A DNA stretch of 64,000 nucleotides, taken from positions 1 to 64,000 of the forward strand of contig NZ_JADDUE010000010.1 of the NCBI RefSeq assembly GCF_016526145.1, written 5' to 3'. A program made the translations under genes and the position numbers. Of the stretch, positions 1 to 8,373 are shown piece after piece. The notes beneath the pieces are model-generated. The model made no database searches. It saw only the letters and a program-made list of their open reading frames with translations, and had not been told where the DNA came from. The number at the start of each line of letters is the position of its first letter. Position 1 is the stretch's first letter. The stretch comes from Saccharopolyspora galaxeae (GTDB lineage Bacteria; Actinomycetota; Actinomycetes; Mycobacteriales; Pseudonocardiaceae).

Positions 1-120
1 GTCGCCCGGCTGCACCTGGACGCGCTCGGGGTCAACCTCACCCGCATGACCAAGGCCCAGGCCGAGTACATCGGCGTCGACGTCAACGGGCCCTACAAGC
101 CCGAACACTACCGCTACTGA
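1..120 (+). CDS. ahcY: Adenosylhomocysteinase, C-terminal end (partial)
   Basis: Only the last 39 codons lie in the window; the reading frame is open from base 1 to the TGA at 118-120. The translated end contains KAQAEYIGV and finishes in YKPEHYRY. That matches the highly conserved tail of S-adenosyl-L-homocysteine hydrolase, whose KP(D/E)HYRY end contributes to the NAD site of the neighbouring subunit. The enzyme hydrolyses SAH to adenosine and homocysteine in the cytoplasmic methyl cycle. The gene continues upstream of the window. A 51-bp hairpin repeat starts four bases after the stop, and a second strong hairpin follows before the convergent acetyltransferase gene. Confidence 0.92.
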   Translation, partial: VARLHLDALGVNLTRMTKAQAEYIGVDVNGPYKPEHYRY

Positions 121-124
121 TCCC

Positions 125-175
125 GAGTGAACGGACTGTTCGTCCCACTAGATCGGTCACACGGTCCGTTCACTC
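125..175 (+). repeat. 51-bp hairpin repeat, copy 1
   Basis: First of seven 51-bp copies. It begins GAGTGAACGG and ends CCGTTCACTC, so the outer ten bases pair perfectly. The centre reads CCCACTAGATCGG, which is less symmetrical than in other copies. It starts four bases after the ahcY stop codon. Taken here as the + orientation (TAGAT core on the + strand). Confidence 0.9.
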
Positions 176-185
176 GGCACGGTCG

Positions 186-220
186 GCCACCGCCCGGAGC
201 CGCAGCGCCCGGGCGGTGGC
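186..220. terminator. Strong hairpin between convergent genes
   Basis: A perfect 12-bp stem, GCCACCGCCCGG with CCGGGCGGTGGC, closes an 11-nt loop. It lies between convergent ahcY and the acetyltransferase gene. There is no U-tract, as is common in actinomycete terminators. It is separate from the 51-bp repeat next to it. Confidence 0.65.
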
Positions 221-274
221 GGGCCGGAAACCCCAGCAACGCCGGTCGAGGAGGCGGCGGTCGGCGGGGCGCCG

Positions 275-781
275 TCATCGGCCCAAGTGGGTCTCCTGGA
301 AAACGCCCATCCGCAGCGCGTTGTGGTAGCGGCCAGCGGAGAAGAACTCCTCCTTCAGCTCGCCTTCCACGACGAATCCGAGCTTTTCGTACACGCGGAT
401 CGCCTTGCGGTTCTCGGTGCTCACCAGCAGGTAGATCTTGTGCATGTTCAGCACCGAGAAGGCGTAGTCCAGCGCTCTGCGAGTCGCTTCGGTGGCCAGC
501 CCGCGCCCCTGGTGATCCGGCGCGACGATGATCTGGAACTCCGCGTTGCGGTGGATGTAGTCGATCTCCACCAGTTCCACCAGACCGCCCCGCGCGCCGT
601 CCACCTCGATCACGAACCGCCGCTCCCGCGTGTCGTGGATGTGCCGGGCGTAGATGTCCTGCAGCTCGACCAGCGCTTCGTACGGTTCCTCGAACCAGTA
701 GGTCATGATCTGCGAGTTGTTCGTCAACCCGTGCACGAACGGCAGATCCTCGCGCTCCAGCGCGCGCAGTCGAAGCGTCAT
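275..781 (-). CDS. GNAT acetyltransferase, spermidine N-acetyltransferase (SpeG)-like
   Basis: The 168-residue product has the full GNAT fold, including the acetyl-CoA loop DHQGRGLATEA near residues 111-121 and a late LGFVVEGELKEEF segment. The order FEEPYEAL, RRFVIEV, GLVELVEIDYIHRNAEFQI and YHNALRMG resembles SpeG-type polyamine acetyltransferases (about 170-185 residues). The likely reaction is acetyl-CoA-dependent N-acetylation of a polyamine, or of another small amine. I chose the ATG at 781 because GTGAGG precedes it and the GNAT homology starts there; the frame stays open upstream to 1126 but runs antisense to the VOC gene. Substrate identity is inferred from resemblance only. Confidence 0.8.
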   Translation of the reverse strand: MTLRLRALEREDLPFVHGLTNNSQIMTYWFEEPYEALVELQDIYARHIHDTRERRFVIEVDGARGGLVELVEIDYIHRNAEFQIIVAPDHQGRGLATEATRRALDYAFSVLNMHKIYLLVSTENRKAIRVYEKLGFVVEGELKEEFFSAGRYHNALRMGVFQETHLGR

Positions 782-853
782 GGGTGCATCCTCACCGATG
801 CCGCGCCGGCCGACAAAGCAGGCGGAAGGGCGCGGCAACGTACGATCCCGCGA

Positions 854-1246
854 ATGCGCATCGACCTGACCGCGCTGGTCGTCGACGACTACGACCGCGC
901 CATCGAGTTCTTCGTCGACGCCCTCGGGTTCGAGCTCATCGAGGACAAGCCGTCGCTGACCAACGACGGCCGCCCGAAGCGGTGGGTCGTCGTCCGGCCG
1001 CCAGGAGCGGAAACCGGCATCCTGCTCGCTCGCGCCGATGGCCACGAGCAGGCCGCCGCCGTCGGGCACCAGTTCGCGGGCAGAGTCGGCTTGTTCCTGC
1101 GCGTTGACGACTTCGACGCTGCTCACGACCGCATGACCGCGGCAGGCGTCGAGTTCGTCACCGCGCCGCGCGCCGAACCCTACGGGCGGGTCGCCGTCTT
1201 CCTGGACATCGCGGGCAACCGGTGGGACCTGCTCGGTCCGGCCTGA
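854..1246 (+). CDS. VOC (glyoxalase/bleomycin-resistance) superfamily protein
   Basis: A 130-residue, single-domain VOC protein. It opens with a beta-strand followed by DYDRAIEFFVDALGF, the hallmark of one VOC half. It ends with GRVAVFLDIAGNRWDLLG, the usual metal/substrate strand with the DPDGN-like turn replaced by DIAGN. Family members include glyoxalase I, extradiol dioxygenases and drug-binding proteins, so the substrate cannot be named. The start at 854 is the first ATG matching the family N-terminus. The gene is divergent from the acetyltransferase (start codons 73 bp apart) and converges on the split-barrel gene with a 15-bp gap. Confidence 0.8.
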   Translation: MRIDLTALVVDDYDRAIEFFVDALGFELIEDKPSLTNDGRPKRWVVVRPPGAETGILLARADGHEQAAAVGHQFAGRVGLFLRVDDFDAAHDRMTAAGVEFVTAPRAEPYGRVAVFLDIAGNRWDLLGPA

Positions 1247-1261
1247 CAGCGCCCGCAGCCC

Positions 1262-1759
1262 CTAGCCCGCGGAACCGCCGCGCCCGTCTCCGCTGATCTT
1301 GCGGGAGTCGTGGGTCTGCGGATAGGAGAGCGGTTCGACTCTGATCAGCACCCGGTTCGCGCTGTCGAGCAGCCGATGCATCCGATCCGGCGCGGCCGGT
1401 TGGAGGCGGGCGCTGAACAGTGGGAGCACCGCGTCGAGCGTCTCGCGGTCGCGGTGCACCGCGGCGCGTCCCCGCACGCGGACCATCCGGCGGCCGGGCA
1501 GATCCGTGCCGAGACTGCTGATCACCAGGCCCACCCGCGGGTCGGACTCGGCGCCCACGACGTGCGCGCGGCCGGACACCGCGGTGAGCCAGAAGACCTC
1601 GTCGTGGAAGAGGTGGCTCATCGTCACGCCGCCCGGCCAGCCCTCCGCGTCCAGGAACAGGAAGGTGCATTCCCGCGCTGCCTCGAACAATTCCCGGCGC
1701 GCGGCCATGTCCAGCCGGGCCTGATCCATCCGCTCGAGGTCGTTCTCGCCCACAGCCAT
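1262..1759 (-). CDS. Pyridoxamine 5'-phosphate oxidase-like flavin split-barrel protein
   Basis: 165 residues. The pattern FLDAEGWPGGVTMSHLFHDEVFWLTAVSGRAHVVGAES, read across residues 34-71, is typical of the FMN/F420-binding split barrel. A central GRRMVRVRGRAAVH strand and a VEPLSYPQ end support this. Such proteins are small oxidoreductases or cofactor-binding proteins; no substrate can be deduced. It is the last gene of a minus-strand series (SbnA-like enzyme, MFS, this gene) and starts 48 bp after the MFS stop. It may therefore be co-transcribed with them. Confidence 0.75.
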   Translation of the reverse strand: MAVGENDLERMDQARLDMAARRELFEAARECTFLFLDAEGWPGGVTMSHLFHDEVFWLTAVSGRAHVVGAESDPRVGLVISSLGTDLPGRRMVRVRGRAAVHRDRETLDAVLPLFSARLQPAAPDRMHRLLDSANRVLIRVEPLSYPQTHDSRKISGDGRGGSAG

Positions 1760-1807
1760 GCGCGGCAGTACACCGCACTGCGACCCGCGCAGACCACACC
1801 CGGCGGT

Positions 1808-3130
1808 TCACCGTTCGAGCCGCGAACCGCCGGAGTTCCCACCCACGGCGATCGGGATCGTCCGCTCGGCCGGGAGGTCCAGCTCGCCGCTCATCCGCCG
1901 CTTCACCGGCAACGTCGAAGCAGCAGCGGTGCCGCGAGCGCGCTCCGCCCGGGCCACCGGCAGACAGCAGGCGAAGGCGAGCGCACCTGCCGCGCCCATC
2001 AGGACGATCGACAGCGCCGGCGGGAAGACCGCCGCCATGGGACCGGCCAGCAGCGGCCCTGCGGACTGCCCGGCGAGCAGGAAGCTGTTGGCCGTGCCGA
2101 TCAGACCGCTGCGGCGATCCGCGGGCGCGTGCCTGCTGACGTGGAAGAACAACGACTGGGCCAACCCGGCGAACGCGGCTCCCTGCACGAGCCGCAGCAG
2201 TGCCAGTCCCACCGCGCCGAGTGGAAGCGCCTGCGCGGCGATGCTCACCGCGCAAACACCGGAGGCGATGGTCAGCGCGCGCACCGGCCGCTGCGCCAGG
2301 TCGTTGTGGCGGCCCCACCAGAACGACCCGAGCAGCGTCGCGCCCCAGGTCAACGACTGGAACACGCCGACCCACATCCCGGCGCCGTCCGCCGGATAGC
2401 TCCGCTGGACGTGCTCGGCGAAAACCGGGATCAAGCCGTACACGCCGAAGTAGGCCGCCACCGCCGCCACCGCGAGCGGCAGAGCACCGGGTAGCCGACG
2501 GAACCCGCCGCGCGACGCGTGCCCGGTGCCGCGAACGGCGGGTTCGGCCGAGCGCGGTTCGCGCAGGCCCGCGGCGCACGCCACCGCGAGCAATCCCGCA
2601 ATGGCCCCGACCGCGAGCATGAGCCCGCTGAGACCGCCGGCGCCGACGAGGAAACCCCCGGCCAGCGGACCGATCAGCGATCCCGCGGCGGTAGCGCTGA
2701 ACGACTTCCCCAGCGCGGCTCCCCGCTTGCCGCCCGGCGCGGCCGAGCCTGCGAACGCCTGGGCCGCTTCCACGACGCCACCCAGGCTCCCTTGCAGCAG
2801 TCGCCCGGCGACGAGCACCACCGGGTTCGCGGCCAGGGCCATGACCACCATCGACAGCGCCAGGCCCGCCAGGGCGCGAACCACCATCCAGTGCCGCCCG
2901 ATCCGGTCGCCGAGCCTGCCCCACAGCGGGGTGGCCGCGGTCAGCGCCAGCGCCGGGGCCGCGATGGCGACTCCGGCCCAGGTCTGCACCTGCGCCGTGC
3001 CGGTCACGCCCATTCCCTCGATGTAGAACGGCATGATCGGCACCAGCATCATCAAACCGGCGGTGTTGGTGAACTGCCCGGCCCACAGCAGCGCGATGTT
3101 GCGCCGATGGCGGTGCTCGGCGGTGCTCAC
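1808..3130 (-). CDS. MFS transporter in operon with an SbnA-like enzyme
   Basis: A 440-residue major facilitator protein with about 12 hydrophobic segments. The loop 2-3 motif GRLGDRIGRHW near residues 65-75 is the classic MFS signature. The GTG start at 3130 overlaps the TGA of the upstream PLP enzyme (GTGA), giving translational coupling. The frame stays open further upstream, but that part is antisense-like sequence inside the enzyme gene. Coupling to an amino-acid synthase suggests export of its product or of a derived metabolite, by analogy with staphyloferrin B loci, where SbnD is an MFS exporter. The cargo is inference. Confidence 0.82.
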   Translation of the reverse strand: MSTAEHRHRRNIALLWAGQFTNTAGLMMLVPIMPFYIEGMGVTGTAQVQTWAGVAIAAPALALTAATPLWGRLGDRIGRHWMVVRALAGLALSMVVMALAANPVVLVAGRLLQGSLGGVVEAAQAFAGSAAPGGKRGAALGKSFSATAAGSLIGPLAGGFLVGAGGLSGLMLAVGAIAGLLAVACAAGLREPRSAEPAVRGTGHASRGGFRRLPGALPLAVAAVAAYFGVYGLIPVFAEHVQRSYPADGAGMWVGVFQSLTWGATLLGSFWWGRHNDLAQRPVRALTIASGVCAVSIAAQALPLGAVGLALLRLVQGAAFAGLAQSLFFHVSRHAPADRRSGLIGTANSFLLAGQSAGPLLAGPMAAVFPPALSIVLMGAAGALAFACCLPVARAERARGTAAASTLPVKRRMSGELDLPAERTIPIAVGGNSGGSRLER

Positions 3131-4101
3131 GGCGCCTCCGCCAGGTCGCTGCCGACGTCGTCGCGCAGCACTTGTTCGGCCCACGCGTCGTCGTAGACGG
3201 TGTCCAGGTAGCGCTCGCCCCGGTCGGGCAGCAGCGCGACCACCCGCGCCGACTCCGGCAGGCGGGGCAGCAGCCGGTCCAAGGCGGAGATCACCGCGCC
3301 GGAGGAACCGCCGCCGAGGACGCCTTCGGTCCGGACCAGCCGCCGGCATCCGGTGGTGCTGGCGGCGTCGCCGACGTGCAGGACCTCGTCGACTTCCGCG
3401 GCGTTGAGGATCTCCGGGACCCGGCTCGCGCCGAAGCCGGGGATGCGGCGAGTGCCGGGCTCCGCCCCGAAGATCACCGATCCGACGGCGTCCACCGCCA
3501 CGACCAGCATCGCTGGATGGACCTCCCGCAGGCGGCGTGCGGTGCCCTGCAACGATCCCGTCGTCGAGACGGGGGCCACGAGGCAGTCGATCGGCCCGCT
3601 GACCGCGCTGAGGATCTCAGCTCCCACCGATTCGTAGTAGGCGCGCCAGTTGCGCTGGTTCGCGTACTGGTTGATCCAGACGACGCCGGGGTCCGCCTGC
3701 GCGTGCGCCTGCGCGCGGCGCACGCGGGTGTGCAGGTAGCCGCCCGCGTCGTCCGGCTCGGTGACCATGTCGACGTCGGCGCCGAACAGCTCCAGCAAGC
3801 GGAGGTTCGTCGTCGAGGTGTTGGGGTCGACCACGGCGGTGAACGAGAGCCCGTGCGTCCGGGCGGCCACGGCGAGCGCGATGCCGAGGTTGCCGGAGGT
3901 GCTCTCCACCAGCCGCATCCCCGGCACCAGGGTTCCCTCGCGCAGGCCCTGCTCGACGATGTAGCGGGCCGGGCGGTCCTTCATGCTTCCGCACGGGTTG
4001 AGCATTTCCAGCTTGGCGAGCACGTCTCGGCCCGGGAAGCATCGGCGCAGGCGCACCAGCGGGGTGGCGCCGACGCAGTCCAGAACGGAGTCGAATTCCA
4101 C
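3127..4101 (-). CDS. SbnA-like PLP enzyme (O-phosphoserine-dependent aminocarboxyethyl-glutamate synthase type)
   Basis: 324 residues, fold-type II PLP enzyme of the cysteine synthase family. The PLP lysine lies in GSMKDRPARYIVEQG near residues 38-52. The phosphate-binding loop is STSGNLGIA and the distal loop APVSTTGSLQG. The segments VDAVGSVIFG, GASRVPEILN and LLPDRGERYLDTVYDD match Staphylococcus SbnA much better than CysK, which has GSVKDR. SbnA joins O-phosphoserine and glutamate in L-2,3-diaminopropionate synthesis. Its dehydrogenase partner SbnB is absent here. Stop and MFS start overlap as GTGA. An ordinary cysteine synthase role is possible but less likely from the motifs. Confidence 0.8.
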   Translation of the reverse strand: MEFDSVLDCVGATPLVRLRRCFPGRDVLAKLEMLNPCGSMKDRPARYIVEQGLREGTLVPGMRLVESTSGNLGIALAVAARTHGLSFTAVVDPNTSTTNLRLLELFGADVDMVTEPDDAGGYLHTRVRRAQAHAQADPGVVWINQYANQRNWRAYYESVGAEILSAVSGPIDCLVAPVSTTGSLQGTARRLREVHPAMLVVAVDAVGSVIFGAEPGTRRIPGFGASRVPEILNAAEVDEVLHVGDAASTTGCRRLVRTEGVLGGGSSGAVISALDRLLPRLPESARVVALLPDRGERYLDTVYDDAWAEQVLRDDVGSDLAEAP

Positions 4102-4156
4102 TGCGACACCCTCCCGGCCGCGCAGGTTCCGGCCGCGCGGCCGAATTCACGGGAAA

Positions 4157-4183
4157 CACCGCCGCCCACACGCGGGGGCGGTG
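4157..4183 (-). terminator. Probable terminator of the His-rich membrane protein gene
   Basis: On the minus strand CACCGCCCCC and GGGCGGCGGTG can pair with a small bulge, followed by TTTCCC. It lies between the minus-strand gene ending at 4326 and the start of the SbnA-like gene at 4101. It would separate the two transcripts. Confidence 0.45.
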
Positions 4184-4325
4184 CACGAACGGAGAAATAC
4201 GGGACGCGGCCGTGCGGCGGCGAAGGCGCCGCACGGATCATCACCGGTGAAATGAGAAAAGCGCCGCGACCGCTCAGGGAATTCTCAGCTGGAATTCAGC
4301 GAACAGCGCAGCGCCGGGGCGCGAA

Positions 4326-4772
4326 TCAGGTGCGCGACACGCCGAGGGAGATCAACAGGGGGAAGCCGGCCAGCGGCCGTCGCGGTCCGGTCGACCAGGA
4401 CGACACCGGCCGCGATGAGCCGGGGCGCAGCAGGCCCGCCGCGACGATCAGCGCCAGAGCGAGCAATCCCAGCAGCTCTAGCTGCGAAGACTGGGACGGT
4501 GGCAGCGGGACGGCAACGTGCGAACCACCGACGGCGTGGCACACCGGGCCGGTGCCGGAGTGGTCGTCGTGCCCGTGCGCGGCGCCTGGTGAATGTGTGG
4601 AACCGGAGTCGTCCGCCGCCGGCGCGGAAGCGGAAACGGCGGCCGCGTTCGCCGCCGGACTCGCTTCGGCGTGCGGTGCGTGCGGCGGCAATGCGCACAT
4701 CAGGAAAGCTGAAAGGGCGAACAGTACCAGCGGGGCGAACCGCCGCTGGGAAAACCTGATCCCTTTCCGCAT
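4326..4772 (-). CDS. His-rich secreted or membrane protein, unknown function
   Basis: 148 residues. An N-terminal hydrophobic segment (about 13-31) follows basic residues, so it is a signal peptide or anchor. The middle is Ala/Ser-rich and holds a histidine cluster, THSPGAAHGHDDHSG and CHAVGGSH, near residues 59-87. A second hydrophobic helix lies at about 98-114. The layout resembles small copper-handling LpqS-like actinobacterial proteins, but I cannot assign a family. A TTAGGCT motif ends about seven bases before the ATG, which would suit a leaderless transcript. It is divergent from the second MFS gene. Metal binding is inferred from the His/Cys cluster. Confidence 0.6.
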   Translation of the reverse strand: MRKGIRFSQRRFAPLVLFALSAFLMCALPPHAPHAEASPAANAAAVSASAPAADDSGSTHSPGAAHGHDDHSGTGPVCHAVGGSHVAVPLPPSQSSQLELLGLLALALIVAAGLLRPGSSRPVSSWSTGPRRPLAGFPLLISLGVSRT

Positions 4773-5008
4773 GACGCCAGCCTAACAATGCCTTCTCCGA
4801 TCACGGGCCGGGCATGGTGGTCGTCACTCGGCCGGGATTTCTCGGCGCACCTGCAACCGGCATTCCCGGCGTGCCGCGCGATCTCCCGGCGGGGGCGGCA
4901 CGGTGGAACCGGCGCTCGTGCGGTTCGCGGCCGAACCGCCGCTCGGAATCCCGGCGGCCCGCTCGTGGTTGGCGCCCGGTGTGGATCGGCAACAACGAGG
5001 AGGCCCGA

Positions 5009-6259
5009 ATGGCACGCGCTTCCGGCACCCCGTCGGACGGCTTCCGAGCTGACGCGGCTGGGACGCGTCCGGACCGCGCCCGCGGGCAGGTGACGGGATG
5101 GCCCGCGGTCGCGCTGGTGGCCGTGGCGTTCGGGGTCGCGATGCTCGGCACGACGCTGCCGACGCCGCTGTACCCGTTGTACGAGCAGCTGTTCGGGTTC
5201 GGCGGGCTGATGACGACCGTGGTGTTCGCGGTCTACGCCGCCGGGGTCATAGCGGGCCTGCTGCTGTTCGGGCACTGGTCGGACCAGGTGGGGCGGCGCC
5301 GGATGCTGGCTGCCGGACTGGTGCTCTCGGCGGTCTCGGCCCTGGTGTTCGTGCTGCACCCCGCCGTGGGCTGGCTGCTGGTGGGGCGGGTGATCTCCGG
5401 GTTGTCGGCCGGGATCTTCACCGGGACCGCGACGGCGACGATCGTCGACCTCGCGCCGGATCCGAAACGGGCCGGACTGGTCGCGGCGGCGGTCAACATG
5501 GGCGGGTTGGGCGCCGGGCCGCTGCTGGCGGGCGCGGTGTCGCAGTACTTGCCGCTGCCGCTGGTGATGCCGTTCGTCGTGCAAGCGGCGTTGGTCGTGC
5601 TCGCACTGCTCGCACTCGTATTCGTGCCGGAGCCGGTGCGCCCGGTCGACCGTCCGCAGTTGCGGCCGCAGCGCGTCCAAGTGCCCGCCGAGATGCGCGG
5701 CGTGTTCATCCGCGCGGGCATCGCGGGATTCGCCGGGTTCGCGGTGCTGGGGCTGTTCACCGCGGTTTCCCCCTCGTTCCTGGGCGAACTGCTGGGGGAG
5801 CACAACCGCGCGTTGATCGGCGGTGTGGTGTTCGTGCTGTTCCTCGCGTCCACCGCGGGGCAAACGCTGTCACCGCGGCTGGGCGGGCAGCGCGCTTTGA
5901 TCACCGGCTGCGGCGGGCTCATCGCCGGGATGGTCCTGGTCGGTTCGAGCCTGCCTGCGCGCTCGCTCGGCCTGCTGCTCACCGGCGCCGTCATCGCCGG
6001 GCTGGGGCAGGGGCTCAGCTTCCGCGCCGGACTGGGATCGGTCACCGCGGCCGGTCCCGCCGCGCGGCGCGGCGAGATCACCTCGAGCTTCTTCGTGCTG
6101 CTCTACGTCGGCATCGCCATCCCGGTGATCGGCGAGGGCGCCGCGTCCGAAGCGTTCGGGCTGATCCCGTCCGGCATCACCTTCGCCACTTTCGTGGCCG
6201 CACTAGCCGCGACCGCCGTCGTGCTGCTCACCCTGCGCGCCCGCGCGGACACTCCCTAG
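5009..6259 (+). CDS. MFS transporter
   Basis: 416 residues with about 12 membrane segments. The cytoplasmic loop motif FGHWSDQVGRRRML near residues 87-100 identifies the major facilitator superfamily. MLGTTLPTPLYPLYEQLFGF in helix 1 is typical of drug/metabolite exporters of this branch. I chose the ATG at 5009 because GAGGAGG lies at 4997-5003. The upstream in-frame extension to 4814 lacks membrane character. It stands alone, divergent from the His-rich protein gene, with no recognisable regulator beside it. Cargo is unknown. Confidence 0.82.
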   Translation: MARASGTPSDGFRADAAGTRPDRARGQVTGWPAVALVAVAFGVAMLGTTLPTPLYPLYEQLFGFGGLMTTVVFAVYAAGVIAGLLLFGHWSDQVGRRRMLAAGLVLSAVSALVFVLHPAVGWLLVGRVISGLSAGIFTGTATATIVDLAPDPKRAGLVAAAVNMGGLGAGPLLAGAVSQYLPLPLVMPFVVQAALVVLALLALVFVPEPVRPVDRPQLRPQRVQVPAEMRGVFIRAGIAGFAGFAVLGLFTAVSPSFLGELLGEHNRALIGGVVFVLFLASTAGQTLSPRLGGQRALITGCGGLIAGMVLVGSSLPARSLGLLLTGAVIAGLGQGLSFRAGLGSVTAAGPAARRGEITSSFFVLLYVGIAIPVIGEGAASEAFGLIPSGITFATFVAALAATAVVLLTLRARADTP

Positions 6260-6361
6260 TCCCGGTGCGCGGTGCGCACAAGCGGCCACTCATATGAAAT
6301 TCCGTGAGATTCCGCGCACCGATGCCGGATAGCCGCGATCGCCGTGTCAGGGTGTGGCCCC

Positions 6362-7234
6362 ATGCGAGTGGAGCAGGTGGTCACGTGGATCGCTGCCGGA
6401 CTGGCGATCATCGCCGTGGGCGTCGCCGGCTGGCAGCTGTGGCTGGCCCGCCGGGAGGCCCGGCAGGCGATGCAGCGCTCGGAGTCGATCCGCCGCATGG
6501 CCGCGGCTTCCGAGAGCAACGCCGAGAAGGCCGCCGAGGCGGCCCGCAACTCCCACACCCAGGCGGAACGGGCCTGGGAGCAGGTCAAGCACGCCCGCAG
6601 CCAGCTCGAAGAGGCGCGCCAGGAACGCCGCGCCAGCACGCAGGCCGAGCAGTGGGAATGGGCCTACGCGGTGACCATGAGCGCCCGCGAACTGCTCGAC
6701 ACCAGCAATGAGCTGGTCCGCGTCGCGCTGGACTCCGGGGTGGCGCCGCACTACCGGCTCGCCGCGGACCGGCACTACCACCAGTCCGCCCAGCGGTGGC
6801 AGGAAACGATGGTGAAGGCGGTGGCGCGCACCGGGCCGGACCTGGAGCTGCAGCAGCAAGTGATCACCTTCAGCACGGTGCACCAGCGGTTGCACGGCCA
6901 CCTCGGAGTGCTCCTGCGCGCGATCGAAACCGGGTCGCTGGCCGAGGGGGACAAGCTCACCGACCAGGTCAACGGCTTGCGCAAGGAGCTCGGCAACGCG
7001 CATCGGCACTTGCAGCGCACCGTCAGCGCCAGCTTGGCGACGCCGGACACCCCGACGCAGCAGATCACCGCCGCGCGTTCGCAGCAGCCGTCGACCGAGC
7101 AGTCCTCAACCGGTCGGCCGCCGACCGGTCAGTCGCCGACAAGCCAGCCGTCGGCAAGCCAGCCCTCGACAAGCCAGCCGTCGGCAAGCCAGCCCTCGGC
7201 AAGCCAGCCCTCGACCAGCAGGACGACCGGCTAG
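6362..7234 (+). CDS. Membrane-anchored coiled-coil protein with SQPSA repeat tail
   Basis: 290 residues, not assignable to a family. One N-terminal membrane helix (about residues 7-26) is followed by an Arg/Glu/Ala-rich predicted coiled coil (about 30-95, containing EARQAMQRSES and QERRASTQAEQ). A helical region to about 240 follows. The last 45 residues are low-complexity Ser/Gln/Pro/Thr with five SQPS(A/T) units encoded by 15-bp tandem repeats. The layout resembles actinobacterial proteins with an N-terminal anchor and cytoplasmic coiled coil. GTG codons at 6344 and 6367 are alternative starts. The gene converges on the AcuI-like gene with a 12-bp gap. Confidence 0.6.
   Translation: MRVEQVVTWIAAGLAIIAVGVAGWQLWLARREARQAMQRSESIRRMAAASESNAEKAAEAARNSHTQAERAWEQVKHARSQLEEARQERRASTQAEQWEWAYAVTMSARELLDTSNELVRVALDSGVAPHYRLAADRHYHQSAQRWQETMVKAVARTGPDLELQQQVITFSTVHQRLHGHLGVLLRAIETGSLAEGDKLTDQVNGLRKELGNAHRHLQRTVSASLATPDTPTQQITAARSQQPSTEQSSTGRPPTGQSPTSQPSASQPSTSQPSASQPSASQPSTSRTTG
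7142..7216 (+). repeat. Five 15-bp tandem repeats inside a coding region
   Basis: Five in-frame units of the form AGCCAGCC(G/C)TCG(G/A)C(A/C) encode SQPSA or SQPST. Because the unit is a multiple of three, gain or loss of units keeps the reading frame and would change tail length between strains. Confidence 0.85.
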
Positions 7235-7246
7235 GACGCCGACCGC

Positions 7247-8236
7247 TCAGCTTCCGGCGATGTCGACGACGACCCGGCCCCGGGTGCCGCCCTGCAAAAT
7301 CTCGCCGGCCAGCCGCGGCACGTCGTCGAACGAGTGGACCGTCGTCGACTCGTCCAGCTGCTCCAGCGGCAGGTCCCGCTCCAGCCGCTGCCACGCCTTG
7401 GTGCGCACCGCGGTGGGGCACTGCACCGAGTCGACGCCGTGCAGTCCGATGCCGCGCAGGATGAACGGCATGATGCTGGCGGGCAGATCCGTGCCGCCCG
7501 CCATCCCGCACGCCGCGACCGACCCGCGGTAGGAGGTCTGCGCGAGAACGTTGGCCAGCGTGCTGCCGCCGACGGTGTCCACCGCCGCCAGCCAGCGCTG
7601 CTTGTCCAGCGGCCGACCGGAACCCGCGGCCAGTTCCTCGCGGCCCACGAAGGCGCTCGCGCCCAGTCGGCCCAGGTAGTCGTGCGCTTCCGGGCGGCCG
7701 GTGGCGGCCGTGACGCGGTAACCCAGGTGCGCCAGGATCGCGACGGCGACGCTGCCGACACCGCCTGCCGCGCCGGTGACGAGCACTTCGCCGTCGAGGT
7801 CGGGGGACAGGCCTGCTTCTTCGAGTTCCAGCACGCACAGCATCGCGGTCAGCCCGGCCGTGCCGATCGCCATCGTGCGCAGCTGCGTCAGGGCCTCCGG
7901 TTTGCGCACCAGCCAGTCCGAACGCACGCGCTGGCGCTCGGTGTACCCGCCGGGGTGCGTTTCGGACAGGCCGCAGCCGGTCAGCACGACCTCGTCGCCG
8001 GGCTCGAACTGCGGGGAGTCCGATGCGGACACGGTTCCGGCCAGGTCGATCCCGCAGACCATCGGGAACCGGCGGGCGATCTTGCCGTTGCCGGTGACGG
8101 CGAGCCCGTCCTTGTAGTTCAGCGAGGAGTACCGCACGTCGACCGTGACGTCACCGTCCGGCAGGTCGGTCTCGGAGAGTTCTTCGAACCGGGCCGGTCC
8201 GTCGCCGTGCGAGACCAGAGCGCGATGGGTTGCCAT
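7247..8236 (-). CDS. acuI: Quinone oxidoreductase, YhdH/YhfP (acryloyl-CoA reductase AcuI) family
   Basis: 329 residues, medium-chain dehydrogenase/reductase without structural zinc. SSLNYKDGLAVTGNGKIARRF at the N-terminus and the NADPH motif VTGAAGGVGSVAVAIL near residues 152-167 are diagnostic of the YhdH/AcuI subfamily. CGMAGGTDLPASIMPFILRGIGLHGVDS is its conserved late block. AcuI reduces toxic acryloyl-CoA to propionyl-CoA with NADPH; other members have broader ene-reductase activity. It is divergent from the split-barrel oxidoreductase gene across 137 bp. The symbol reflects family membership, and the substrate is not proven. Confidence 0.85.
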   Translation of the reverse strand: MATHRALVSHGDGPARFEELSETDLPDGDVTVDVRYSSLNYKDGLAVTGNGKIARRFPMVCGIDLAGTVSASDSPQFEPGDEVVLTGCGLSETHPGGYTERQRVRSDWLVRKPEALTQLRTMAIGTAGLTAMLCVLELEEAGLSPDLDGEVLVTGAAGGVGSVAVAILAHLGYRVTAATGRPEAHDYLGRLGASAFVGREELAAGSGRPLDKQRWLAAVDTVGGSTLANVLAQTSYRGSVAACGMAGGTDLPASIMPFILRGIGLHGVDSVQCPTAVRTKAWQRLERDLPLEQLDESTTVHSFDDVPRLAGEILQGGTRGRVVVDIAGS

Positions 8237-8373
8237 GCCGCCGTTCTACCCTGGCGGCCGCGGCACTGCCAACACCGGCCACCGTGGACAGGATGCTCCG
8301 CGCGGCCCGCGCGAGTTGATCGTAATAGCCTGCGAACGGTCAGTTCACACGATGCGATCGAGGAGGGGCAGCT

